Position numbers and translations under genes: made by a program | In this document: positions 45,103 through 53,628 of the stretch, piece after piece | Layout of the letters: each line of letters opens with the position of its first letter | Position numbering within the stretch: position 1 is the first letter of the stretch | The notes under the pieces: model-generated | Seen by the model: the letters and a program-made list of their open reading frames with translations, nothing else | Database searches by the model: none | Told to the model about the DNA's origin: nothing | From: Flavobacterium sp. | Lineage (GTDB): Bacteria > Bacteroidota > Bacteroidia > Flavobacteriales > Flavobacteriaceae | NCBI RefSeq assembly: GCF_004295795.1 | Contig: NZ_SEBR01000010.1 | Span: 62,001 to 126,000 of the forward strand | Length of the DNA: 64,000 nucleotides | Direction: 5' to 3'

Positions 45103-46443
45103 GTGAATCTGAACCAAATACATAATGTCTATTTCATCGGTATCGGCGGTATCGGGATGAGCGCTTTGGCACGCTATTTCAAATACGCGGGCAAAAACGT
45201 CATCGGATACGACAAAACCGCGACCGAACTGACTTTTGTATTGCAGCAAAAAGGCATCGAGGTTCACTACGAAGACGATTTGCAGTTCATTCCGGAATCG
45301 TTCACGAAAGAAAATACGCTTGTCGTAGTGACGCCGGCCGTTCCCAAAAATCACAAAGAGTGGAATTACTTTTTGGACAACGGTTTCACGGTCAAGAAAC
45401 GCGCGGAAGTTCTTGGAATAATCACCAAAGACACATTTTGTTTCGCCGTTGCCGGAACACACGGAAAGACCACGACATCGAGCATTCTGGGACACGTTTT
45501 GTTCGAAGCCGGGGTCGATATGACAGCTTTCCTTGGCGGAATCGTCGAGAATTATGATTCGAACCTTATCGGAAACGGTACGAAAGTCACCGTGGTCGAA
45601 GCCGATGAATTCGATAGGTCGTTTTTGCATCTGCATCCGAACATCGCTTGCGTGACTTCCATGGATGCTGACCATTTGGACATTTACGGAGATTCAGCCT
45701 CGATCGAAGCGTCTTTCCGCGAATTCGCCGACAAGGTCGATGACAAGGGAATGATTTTCGTGGCCGATGGTCTTCCGCTTGACGGAAAAACGGTCGCGGT
45801 AAACAAAGAAGCCGATTTCAAGGCATTCAATATCAGGATTGTCGAAGGCGAATATCTTTTCGACGTCCAAACGCCAGACGAAATCATTCCGGATTTGCGT
45901 TTTTCGCTTCCGGGTTGGCACAATCTGAGCAACGCAGTCATGGCTTTGGCGATGGCGCGCACATTTGGGATTTCGGCCGAAAAGATTCGCAACGGACTGA
46001 TTTCGTTCAAAGGGATAAAACGTCGTTTCTCGTACCAATTAAAGTCGGATAAATGCGTTTACATTGATGATTACGCGCACCATCCGACAGAAATCAACGC
46101 CGTGCACCAAGCCGTTCGCGAATTGTATCCGGGCAAGAAAGTGGTGGCGATTTTCCAGCCGCATCTCTTTAGCCGAACCAAGGATTTCGTCGATGGTTTT
46201 GCCGAAAGTCTTTCCAAATTCGATGAAATTCTGTTGCTGGATATCTATCCGGCGAGAGAACTTCCGATGGAAGGCGTGACGAGCGAATGGCTGCTCTCAA
46301 AAATCGAGAATCCGAATAAAAAATTGGTGTCGAAAACCGGACTTATCCACGAAATTCTTGCGGCTGGCGCAGATGTGATCGTGACGATAGGCGCAGGCGA
46401 CATTGGGGAATTGGTTCCCGAAATAAAAAAGGCATTGTCATGA
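45103..46443 (+). CDS. murC: UDP-MurNAc:L-alanine ligase MurC
   Basis: A 446-residue cytoplasmic Mur ligase starting muropeptide assembly. YFIGIGGIGMSALARYF, ATP loop VAGTHGKTTTSSILG (about 115-129), VEADEFDRSFL, SMDADHLDIYGD, FKGIKRRF and IDDYAHHPTEI are present. GTG start at 45103. The stop overlaps ftsQ (ATGA). Confidence 0.97.
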   Translation: MNLNQIHNVYFIGIGGIGMSALARYFKYAGKNVIGYDKTATELTFVLQQKGIEVHYEDDLQFIPESFTKENTLVVVTPAVPKNHKEWNYFLDNGFTVKKRAEVLGIITKDTFCFAVAGTHGKTTTSSILGHVLFEAGVDMTAFLGGIVENYDSNLIGNGTKVTVVEADEFDRSFLHLHPNIACVTSMDADHLDIYGDSASIEASFREFADKVDDKGMIFVADGLPLDGKTVAVNKEADFKAFNIRIVEGEYLFDVQTPDEIIPDLRFSLPGWHNLSNAVMALAMARTFGISAEKIRNGLISFKGIKRRFSYQLKSDKCVYIDDYAHHPTEINAVHQAVRELYPGKKVVAIFQPHLFSRTKDFVDGFAESLSKFDEILLLDIYPARELPMEGVTSEWLLSKIENPNKKLVSKTGLIHEILAAGADVIVTIGAGDIGELVPEIKKALS

Positions 46444-47159
46444 AGCGTTTCAACTGGGAAAATATCCGTTTGCTGCTGATTATCATTGGGATAGGTTTTT
46501 TGTACGCGTTTAGTGCAAACCGCAATGAACATAGGGCTTTGGCAAAATCCGAAGTAAAATTCGATCGCATCGACGACCTGTTTCTGTCGGCCGAAGCGGT
46601 TAATAAATTGTTAATAGAAAAAAATAGGGCTTCCGAAACCGTTGCGAAAGAAAATCTAGATTTGAATAAGTTGGAAAATACCGTCAATGCTCACGAAATG
46701 GTCGAAAGGTCAGAAGTTTACGTGGGAGTCGACGGTGTACTGAAAGCTAAAGTGATACAGAAAACTCCCGTTGTGAGAGTGTTCGACGAATCCGGTTCTT
46801 TCTATATTGATCAACAAGGGAAAAAGATGCCACTATCGACGCTCTACACTGCAAGAGTGCCGTTGGTTACAGGCAAAGTGGATGCGAACAACTCGGAACT
46901 CATGAAAGTATTCCGTGCGATTTTCGAAGATGACTTCTTGAAAAAGAACATCATCGGGATCAAGGTATTGCCAAACGGCGCTTTGGTGATGGAGAATAGG
47001 AATTTCGGATATGAAATCGATTTCGGAAAACCCGTCAACATAGAAAGGAAGTTCAGGAATTACAAGGCGTTTTATCAAAAAGCCGAGCAAGACAGTACGA
47101 TTAACAACTATAAGAGCATCAATCTGAGATTCACGCAACAGGTGGTTTGCTCCAAATAA
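46440..47159 (+). CDS. ftsQ: Cell-division protein FtsQ-like
   Basis: A 239-residue bitopic protein: short cytoplasmic N-terminus, one helix (about 10-25, LLLIIIGIGFLYAFSA), then the periplasmic part with an FtsQ-like beta domain (NAHEMVERSEVYVGVDGVLKAKVIQKTPVVRVFD, LPNGALVMENRNFGYEIDFG). A clear POTRA segment is less evident. Assigned by position and topology, between murC and ftsA. Confidence 0.88.
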   Translation: MKRFNWENIRLLLIIIGIGFLYAFSANRNEHRALAKSEVKFDRIDDLFLSAEAVNKLLIEKNRASETVAKENLDLNKLENTVNAHEMVERSEVYVGVDGVLKAKVIQKTPVVRVFDESGSFYIDQQGKKMPLSTLYTARVPLVTGKVDANNSELMKVFRAIFEDDFLKKNIIGIKVLPNGALVMENRNFGYEIDFGKPVNIERKFRNYKAFYQKAEQDSTINNYKSINLRFTQQVVCSK

Positions 47160-47166
47160 TTCGGAT

Positions 47167-48621
47167 ATGGAAAAAGAGAACATTGCAGTAGGTTTGGACA
47201 TCGGGACGACAAAAATCGTCGCCATGATCGGCAAGAAAAACGAGTACGGAAAGCTCGAGATCCTCGGAATGGGAAAATCCAAAAGCCTTGGTGTGGCGCG
47301 TGGCGTGGTGAACAACATCACCCAGACGATCCAATCGATCCAGCAAGCGATCATGGAAGCCGAGGCCAATTCGGGTTACAAAATCAAAGACGTTGTCGTG
47401 GGAATCGCGGGTCAGCACATCCGCAGCATCCAACATACTGATTATGTGTCAAGGAGCAATCCTGACGAGGTAATCGGCGACAAAGACATACAATTGCTCA
47501 TCGATCAGGTGAACAAGCTGGCGATGCTTCCGGGTGAGGAAATCATCCACGTATTGCCGCAGGAATTCAAGATCGACGGACAAAACGAAATAAAAGAGCC
47601 GATCGGAATGTACGGCGGAAGACTCGAGTCGAGCTTTCACGTGGTCGTCGGTCAGGCTTCTTCCATCAGAAATGTGGGCCGATGCGTGCAAAGTTCCGGA
47701 ATCGAGCTTTCGGGCTTGACGCTTGAGCCGCTTGCTTCATCGGATGCAGTTTTGAGCCAGGAAGAGAAAGAAGCGGGCGTTGCGCTCATCGACATAGGTG
47801 GCGGAACGACCGATTTGGCGATTTTCAAAGATGGCATCATCCGTCACACGGCAGTCATTCCATTTGGGGGAAATGTGATTACCGAAGACATCAAGGAAGG
47901 TTGCTCGATCATCGAAAAACAAGCCGAGTTGCTGAAAGTGAAATTCGGATCGGCTTGGCCGGGCGAGAACAAAGACAACGAGATCGTTTCGATTCCGGGT
48001 CTTCGCGGACGTGAGCCGAAAGAAATCTCGCTCAAGAATCTGTCGAAAATCATTCACGCGAGAGTTGTGGAGATCATCGAGCAGGTTTTCGCCGAAATCA
48101 AAGCTTACGGACACGAAGATCCTCGCAAGAAATTGATTGCGGGAATCGTGCTTACGGGCGGCGGATCGCAATTGAAACACATCAAGCAATTGGTGGAATA
48201 CATTACGGGAATGGACACTCGCATCGGGTATCCGAACGAGCATTTGGCCGGGAATTCGAACGAGGACATGTCGTCGCCAATGTACGCGACAGCCGTCGGA
48301 CTCGTGATGAACAGCGTGAACAACAAAACCCAGAGTGCCGTGAAAGTGCACATTGAGCAAGTCGTTCAGCCGATTTTCAGACAACAGCCGGCGCAACAGC
48401 ACAATCCGTTCCAATACACGCAACCGATGCAGACGCAAGCTCAGGAACAAGCGGTTTTCGCGCAACCCGAGACAATCAAAGAGGAAAGAATCCTCGAAAG
48501 AGTGGAAGTCGTCGACGTCGAGGTGAGAAAAGAGCCGCAAACGACAGAAGGAAAAATTCGTCGTTCGTTCTTCGACAAGTATGTCGAAAAGATCAAGGAA
48601 TTCCTTGACAACGCGGAGTAG
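47167..48621 (+). CDS. ftsA: Cell-division actin homologue FtsA
   Basis: A 484-residue cytoplasmic ATPase that tethers FtsZ to the membrane. Phosphate-1 VGLDIGTTKIVAMIG (about 7-21), SHVT-like 1C domain, GVALIDIGGGTTDLAIF (phosphate-2, about 198-214), IVLTGGGSQLKHI (adenosine). After the actin core there is a Gln/Pro-rich linker (about 395-455) and a C-terminal amphipathic-type helix FDKYVEKIKEFLDN that could be the membrane target. Confidence 0.96.
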   Translation: MEKENIAVGLDIGTTKIVAMIGKKNEYGKLEILGMGKSKSLGVARGVVNNITQTIQSIQQAIMEAEANSGYKIKDVVVGIAGQHIRSIQHTDYVSRSNPDEVIGDKDIQLLIDQVNKLAMLPGEEIIHVLPQEFKIDGQNEIKEPIGMYGGRLESSFHVVVGQASSIRNVGRCVQSSGIELSGLTLEPLASSDAVLSQEEKEAGVALIDIGGGTTDLAIFKDGIIRHTAVIPFGGNVITEDIKEGCSIIEKQAELLKVKFGSAWPGENKDNEIVSIPGLRGREPKEISLKNLSKIIHARVVEIIEQVFAEIKAYGHEDPRKKLIAGIVLTGGGSQLKHIKQLVEYITGMDTRIGYPNEHLAGNSNEDMSSPMYATAVGLVMNSVNNKTQSAVKVHIEQVVQPIFRQQPAQQHNPFQYTQPMQTQAQEQAVFAQPETIKEERILERVEVVDVEVRKEPQTTEGKIRRSFFDKYVEKIKEFLDNAE

Positions 48622-48657
48622 TTCAGGAGCAGAAGGCAGTTGCAGAAGCAGAAGGCA

Positions 48658-48757
48658 GGAGCAGTTGCAGAAGACAGTAGCAGGAGCAGTTGCAGAAGAC
48701 AGCAGCAGGAGCAGTTGCAGAAGCAGTTGCAGAAGCAGAAAGCAGTAGCAGAACGCA
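48658..48757 (+). repeat. 25-base GCAGTTGCAGAAG repeats between ftsA and ftsZ
   Basis: Units starting GGAGCAGTTGCAGAAG at 48658, 48683 and 48708 (period 25), followed by shorter CAGTTGCAGAAG pieces. The tract fills most of the 212-base spacer; it is open in the ftsZ frame from 48690 but looks non-coding. Confidence 0.85.
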
Positions 48758-48833
48758 GAAACTACGACGGGAGCAGAATGCAAGGCGTAAAAAAACAAAA
48801 CAAAGACAAAGCAAGAATTTAATACCAGAACGT

Positions 48834-50831
48834 ATGACAGGCAACTCAGAATTCGGAAGCATTTCGTTCGACTTACCAAAAAATCAGTCGAATGTCATTA
48901 AGGTAATAGGAGTTGGAGGCGGCGGAAGCAATGCCATCAACCACATGTTTAAGCAGGGCATCAAAGGTGTTGACTTCATCGTTTGTAATACCGATTCCCA
49001 AGCGTTGGGGATGAGTCCGGTGCCGAACAAGATCCAGTTGGGTGTGAACCTGACGGAAGGTTTGGGCGCGGGCGCGAATCCCGAAGTTGGACAACAATCG
49101 GCAATCGAGTCTGTAGCCGATATCGAAAAAATGCTCGACAGCAACACCAAAATGGTTTTCATCACGGCCGGAATGGGCGGTGGAACGGGAACGGGTGCGG
49201 CTCCGGTAATCGCTCAGTTGGCAAAGGAAAAAGACATTTTGACTGTCGGAATCGTGACGATCCCTTTCCAATTCGAAGGAAAAGTGCGTCAGGAACAAGC
49301 TTTGTTGGGCGTTGAGCGTCTGCGCAAGCAAGTCGATTCCTTGATCGTCATCAACAACAATAAACTGCGCGAAGTTTACGGAAATCTCGGTTTCAAGGCC
49401 GGATTCTCGAAAGCTGACGAAGTCTTGGCAACCGCATCCCGCGGAATCGCCGAGGTCATCACGCACCACTATACGCAAAACATCGACTTGAAAGATGCGA
49501 AAACCGTGTTGTCGAACTCCGGAACCGCTATTATGGGATCGGCTGTGGCAATGGGTGAAAACCGCGCAAAAGAAGGAATCGTTGCCGCTTTGGATTCTCC
49601 TCTTTTGAACGACAACAAAATCGCCGGTGCGAAAAACGTCTTGCTTTTGATCGTATCGGGAACAAGTGAAATCACGATCGACGAGATTGGGGAAATCAAC
49701 GATTACATCCAAGCCGAAGCGGGATATAACGCCAACATCATCATGGGTGTAGGCGAAGACGAGACTTTGGGCGAATCAATCGCCGTGACTATCATCGCGA
49801 CAGGTTTCAACATTGACCAACAAACGCAAATCGTAAATACAGAACCGAAGCGCATCATCCATTCACTCGATGGTGAGCAGAAAATGGAACACAATCTTTC
49901 CAAAGGAAATGTTCTGCCGTCTGTCGATTTTTTGAAAGTTGAGGAAAGCGCTCCTCAAAACTCCGTTGAAGAAGTTGCCCAAAAAGTCGTTTTTGAACTG
50001 ACGGAAGAAGAACCGACGATCGCTGCCGCGCCAATTGCGCCCGTAGCTCCGGTTTTCGTGCAAGAACCTTTCGTTCCTGTGACGCCATCAAGACCGGTTT
50101 TCGAGATGGATCTGGTTCCGACATCGGAATTCATCAAAAACCTCGATGTGACCTTTGAAGTGGTTTCTGCCGTGAAAGATTTCGATTTTTTCATGACGAC
50201 TCCGGAAGTCAAGGAAATGAAAGTACAAGAGCCGATTTTCGTCCAAAAACAAGAACAGGCGGCCATCAGCTTCGATCTTCCGATCCAGACTTCGCCCGTT
50301 GTGAATGAAGAACGCGTTTTGTTCGAATTGACTCAGGAAACCCGCGATATCAAAGTGAACGATCCGGTTCAGGTTGTTCCGATGACCGAATTGAACGAAA
50401 CGGGCATCGTGAAATATTCGCTTGAGGAATATATGGAAGTCGAGAAAAGCCTCGTGGATTCAAAACCGGTTGCGGTTGTCGCTCCGACAGAGCCAGAACT
50501 CGACATTCAGATGAAACACGTGGAAACGCAAATCCCGACGTCGAACTTCTCATCGGCTTACGAAGAAGTCTCGCCTTTGGAAATGTCGATCGAGGAAACC
50601 TTGAAACACCGCGCCGACGAGAGAAGACGCAAGTTGAAAGAGTTCAACTACAAGTTCCACAACGCGAGAATCGACGAATTCGAAAAAGAGCCCGCTTACA
50701 AGCGTTCGGGCATCGACATAAGCTCAAATCCTATCAACAATGCCAATTCGCGCATGTCGCTGGGAACCGATAGCAACGACGACATCCAGTTGCGATCGAA
50801 CAACTCTTTTCTACACGACAATGTAGACTAA
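48834..50831 (+). CDS. ftsZ: Cell-division GTPase FtsZ with long C-terminal extension
   Basis: A 665-residue tubulin-fold GTPase forming the division ring. IKVIGVGGGGSNAINHM, GMGGGTGTGAAPVIA (tubulin signature), TIPFQFEGKVRQ and SLIVINNNKLREVYG lie in the normal 320-residue core. The last 330 residues are an acidic, Pro/Val-rich linker with repeated KVQEPI-like words, ending in a basic segment (ADERRRKLKEFNYKF) and a polar tail (NNSFLHDNVD). Start at MTGNSEFGSISFDLP; the open frame upstream runs through the repeats and is not used. Confidence 0.96.
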   Translation: MTGNSEFGSISFDLPKNQSNVIKVIGVGGGGSNAINHMFKQGIKGVDFIVCNTDSQALGMSPVPNKIQLGVNLTEGLGAGANPEVGQQSAIESVADIEKMLDSNTKMVFITAGMGGGTGTGAAPVIAQLAKEKDILTVGIVTIPFQFEGKVRQEQALLGVERLRKQVDSLIVINNNKLREVYGNLGFKAGFSKADEVLATASRGIAEVITHHYTQNIDLKDAKTVLSNSGTAIMGSAVAMGENRAKEGIVAALDSPLLNDNKIAGAKNVLLLIVSGTSEITIDEIGEINDYIQAEAGYNANIIMGVGEDETLGESIAVTIIATGFNIDQQTQIVNTEPKRIIHSLDGEQKMEHNLSKGNVLPSVDFLKVEESAPQNSVEEVAQKVVFELTEEEPTIAAAPIAPVAPVFVQEPFVPVTPSRPVFEMDLVPTSEFIKNLDVTFEVVSAVKDFDFFMTTPEVKEMKVQEPIFVQKQEQAAISFDLPIQTSPVVNEERVLFELTQETRDIKVNDPVQVVPMTELNETGIVKYSLEEYMEVEKSLVDSKPVAVVAPTEPELDIQMKHVETQIPTSNFSSAYEEVSPLEMSIEETLKHRADERRRKLKEFNYKFHNARIDEFEKEPAYKRSGIDISSNPINNANSRMSLGTDSNDDIQLRSNNSFLHDNVD

Positions 50832-50852
50832 CCTAAACCATTTTTTCTTTGT

Positions 50853-50890
50853 AACCCGAAAATTCCACAAGAGTTTTCGGGTTATTTTTT
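50853..50890 (+). terminator. Terminator of the dcw cluster
   Basis: A perfect 10-bp stem (50853-50862 with 50874-50883, AACCCGAAAA with TTTTCGGGTT) is followed by ATTTTTTT. Confidence 0.9.
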
Positions 50891-50919
50891 TACCTTCGCA
50901 CGACTTAAAAAACCACGAC

Positions 50920-51369
50920 ATGAGTTTACAAGCCCAGATCAACGACGAAATCAAGAATGCGATGCGAGCCAAAGACACAGTGGCTTTGGAATCATTGCGC
51001 GCAGTAAAATCGGCAATCCTTTTGGCCCAGACCGAAAGCGGCGCCAAAGAAGATTTGAGCGAAGACGAAGAAATCAAGATCTTGCAGCGTTTGGTGAAAC
51101 AGCGCAAAGACAGCGCGGCGATCTACATCCAACAAAACCGCGAAGACTTGGCACAACCCGAGATCGACCAAGCGGCGGTAATCGAGAAGTTCCTTCCGGC
51201 GCAATTGTCAGAACGGGAAATCGAGGTGATCGTGGAAGGTATCATTTCTGAAGGAAATCTTTCTGGAATGGCAAACATGGGCAAAGTCATGGGCTTGGCT
51301 TCTCAGAAAATGGCCGGGCAAGCTGATGGGAAGACCATTTCGCTTGTTGTGAAGCGTCTTTTGGCGTAA
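50920..51369 (+). CDS. GatB/YqeY domain protein
   Basis: A 149-residue helical protein matching the YqeY family (LQAQINDEIKNAMRAKDTVALESLRAVKSAIL, SAAIYIQQNREDLAQPEIDQAAVIEKFLPAQLSE, GMANMGKVMGLASQKMAGQADG). YqeY shares the tail domain of GatB and may act with tRNA-dependent amidation or tRNA binding, which is not established. Commonly follows ftsZ in Flavobacteria. A TACCTTCG box, one mismatch from TAnnTTTG, lies about 30 bases upstream. Confidence 0.9.
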   Translation: MSLQAQINDEIKNAMRAKDTVALESLRAVKSAILLAQTESGAKEDLSEDEEIKILQRLVKQRKDSAAIYIQQNREDLAQPEIDQAAVIEKFLPAQLSEREIEVIVEGIISEGNLSGMANMGKVMGLASQKMAGQADGKTISLVVKRLLA

Positions 51370-51403
51370 GCTACCACAAGGTCAAGGTGTCCAAAAAAAT
51401 ATC

Positions 51404-51475
51404 GGTCCCGTAGTTCAACGGATAGAATGTCAGATTCCGGTTCTGATGATGGAGGTTCGAGTCCTCTCGGGATCA
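51404..51475 (+). tRNA. tRNA-Arg(CCG)
   Basis: A 72-base cloverleaf. Acceptor GGTCCCG (51404-51410) pairs with CGGGATC (51468-51474), one G-T pair, discriminator A. Anticodon stem TCAGA/TCTGA around loop TTCCGGT gives anticodon CCG. GTTCGAGTC is the T-loop. CCA is not encoded. It marks the left border of the accessory region. Confidence 0.95.
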
Positions 51476-51593
51476 CGAATGAGTAGAAAAGCCAAATGGA
51501 AAAACGCAAGCTCCGCTTGAACGTTTTTCCATTTGGCTTTTCTACTTTGACAGCGGAGCTGTCAAGGACCGCGCGTAGCGCAGTCCTCATTCG
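51476..51593. repeat. Palindrome-rich element abutting tRNA-Arg
   Basis: An outer 8-bp stem (CGAATGAG, 51476-51483, with CTCATTCG, 51586-51593) encloses three hairpins. The first is a long hairpin: 51482-51506 pairs perfectly over 25 bp with 51522-51546, with an inner CAAGC/GCTTG stem. The second is TGACAGC/GCTGTCA around GGA (51548-51564), the third AGGAC-GCGC / GCGC-GTCCT (51565-51587). The element follows the tRNA discriminator base directly. The rest of the gap, 51594-51754, shows no gene. Confidence 0.85.
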
Positions 51594-51754
51594 GGATTCC
51601 GATGGGGGTTGTTAGCGAAACTATCTACTTATGATTTGCGTCTATGTATTGCCTAGTTACTTTAATGGTTGTTACCTTTATTTAACTTAAGCGAGTAGAT
51701 AAAAATATGGCTGTTCCGATCGCGGCATAGGCTGTAAGCACCACTACAAGAAAT

Positions 51755-53623
51755 TTAATTAATAATCTCAATTTCTTCTTCACTAAACCAACCCAATCTA
51801 AGTAAATTGGCTTTAAACTGCTCCGGACTATCAGTGTACGCAACTATCGCTAAACTCTCTTTTGCTCTACTGCATGCCACATAAAAAAGACGGGATGTGC
51901 GATCAATCCCGGTTTCTTTTCCTGATGCCATATTTTCGTCATCGCCTTTTGTAAGTGCTTTTATGCCGAATAACTTGTCGTAACTGAACATAAAACCTTT
52001 AGATTGTTCGTCATCAATTACTACCAAAACTCTATCGAACTCTAAGCCTTTAACTCCTTGATGAGTTCCAAAATTTGAATTGTCCGATATGTATTCATTA
52101 TAATTTATTATTTCATTGAAATTTGCATTTACTGCAATGTCCCATGCTAATAATGTTTCGTCGTCATCGTCTTTATGTTCTTCTTCACCGGAACTTCTCC
52201 TTCGTTGAATAGATATTTGCAATTCGTGTGGCAGCAGGAATATTTGTGAAGTACTAACTTCTAAAAGGATGTCAATTATCTTTGGTTCCTTATCATCTTC
52301 CCATAGTCTTAATAAACCTTCAACACCAATATTAGCCTTGGTTAAAATATCTTTGGGGTCGAAGTCTTCCCGTATATTACTTTTGTCAAATAAGGGTGAG
52401 TATTGTTTTACAATATTCGATACCTCAAATTTGTTGCCCGCTTTGTTTGCATTATATAAAGGCAATATTATTTTTATCAAAAAATTGAGAGAGGGCGAAC
52501 TTCCATCTAATAGACCCTGTTTAAGCCTGTCAACTTGATATAAAGGACTGAAAAAAGTAGCAAAACCCTTGCGCGTCGCCGCCATATGATGCTCTAAAGT
52601 TAGACTCTTGACAGAATGTGTATTCTCCCATTCAACGTCTGCGGTGAGTACACCCATTCTATTTTTCGCTGTATTTTCAGCAACTTGTCTCTCTAATTCA
52701 TTTCGGGCGATAAAGAATCTTACATGTCCTCCAGAATTTTCTACGCGAGCCAACTGTTGTTGACCGTCGATATCTTTTCTAATTTTATTGTTTAATTCAA
52801 TAATTCTCGATTTTGATCTATGGTTCATTTTTTTTACAGGTCGTAGCCAGTCCTCCGGCAGTTCATCTCCAAGTTTTTCTTTGCCATCACTATATATACG
52901 TTGCATAGTGTCACCAAACAAACCTAGTAAAAATGATTTTTTGTATATGGATTGGGTTTTGAAAAGAGCCTCAATCAACTCTTTTTTAGTGTCTTGACTT
53001 TCATCGATAAAAATAATTGGATATTGGTTTACTAAAACCTGCCTAAACAATTGCTTTGAATCTAAAAAGCTACAAGCGATTGATATCACTTCGGAGTGGT
53101 TTAACGACGCTTTGGTGTAATTGTCGCCATTGGGATTATACACAAACTTACTTATCGATGGCAGTGCGAGTAATCGCTTACTCTTAGACTCTAATTTTTT
53201 TCTATTAGATATGGCCGTCTTGTTATTAGGGTCTCTAGCCTTTGATAGTTTGTCCTCTAGCTCTTTTATCGACTCTTTTGTGTTTTTATCCACCCATTTT
53301 TTTATATCTGCAGTAAAGTTTTTAATCAACGCCCAACAAAAACTGTGTATCGTACTTACTTCAAAAATTGTATCGTAGGAGAGTCTGTGATTAATCTCGT
53401 CGGCGGCAGCATTTGTGTATGTTATTATCGCAATTTTTCTATTATTTAGTTTATACTCGTGTCCAAAATCCGTCTTGAACCTGGTTAAAACGTTAACCAA
53501 TGTGCGAGTTTTCCCAGAGCCTGCGCCCGCAAATAGGAAGAAACTTTTCGGATGTCTAGGATTGATACATCTAAAAATGTCTTCGTCGACTTGGAGGTCA
53601 ATATCGTTATCTTTAGCTATCAT
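51755..53623 (-). CDS. UvrD/Rep-like helicase, GajB-like partner of the OLD nuclease
   Basis: A 622-residue SF1A helicase-like protein: Walker A FAGAGSGKTRT (33-41), IAIITYTNAAADEI (motif Ia), IIFIDESQDT (Walker B/II, about 200-210), LLGLFGDTMQRIY (III), MNHRSKSRII (IV), VKGLEFDRVLVVIDDE (V) and RLFYVACSRAKESLAIVAY (VI, near 580). The start at MIAKDNDID lies 5 bases after the stop of the OLD gene; an extension to 53683 would overlap it. The pair OLD nuclease plus UvrD-like protein is the composition of Gabija anti-phage systems. GajB of the classic system is nearer 500 residues, so this is longer. Confidence 0.85.
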   Translation of the reverse strand: MIAKDNDIDLQVDEDIFRCINPRHPKSFFLFAGAGSGKTRTLVNVLTRFKTDFGHEYKLNNRKIAIITYTNAAADEINHRLSYDTIFEVSTIHSFCWALIKNFTADIKKWVDKNTKESIKELEDKLSKARDPNNKTAISNRKKLESKSKRLLALPSISKFVYNPNGDNYTKASLNHSEVISIACSFLDSKQLFRQVLVNQYPIIFIDESQDTKKELIEALFKTQSIYKKSFLLGLFGDTMQRIYSDGKEKLGDELPEDWLRPVKKMNHRSKSRIIELNNKIRKDIDGQQQLARVENSGGHVRFFIARNELERQVAENTAKNRMGVLTADVEWENTHSVKSLTLEHHMAATRKGFATFFSPLYQVDRLKQGLLDGSSPSLNFLIKIILPLYNANKAGNKFEVSNIVKQYSPLFDKSNIREDFDPKDILTKANIGVEGLLRLWEDDKEPKIIDILLEVSTSQIFLLPHELQISIQRRRSSGEEEHKDDDDETLLAWDIAVNANFNEIINYNEYISDNSNFGTHQGVKGLEFDRVLVVIDDEQSKGFMFSYDKLFGIKALTKGDDENMASGKETGIDRTSRLFYVACSRAKESLAIVAYTDSPEQFKANLLRLGWFSEEEIEIIN

Positions 53624-53628
53624 TTTGA

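Noticed and set aside
48690..48833. N-terminal extension of FtsZ
   Set aside because: The upstream open frame is made of tandem repeats and Lys/Arg-rich sequence; the family N-terminus fits the ATG at 48834.
47737..48879. A 380-codon open frame on the minus strand across ftsA and the ftsA/ftsZ spacer
   Set aside because: It runs antisense to a clear ftsA and ends in Leu-rich repeats created by the GCAGTTGCAGAAG tract; no domain or conserved motif is visible.
51404..51475. attL/attR pair made by integration into tRNA-Arg
   Set aside because: I looked for a second copy of the tRNA 3' end up to 64000 and found only an imperfect CGGGATT near 51592; no integrase gene is seen, so integration remains unproven.
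51482..51546. Terminal inverted repeats of an insertion sequence
   Set aside because: The arms are separated by only 15 bases and no transposase gene is nearby, so it is a hairpin and not an IS end pair.
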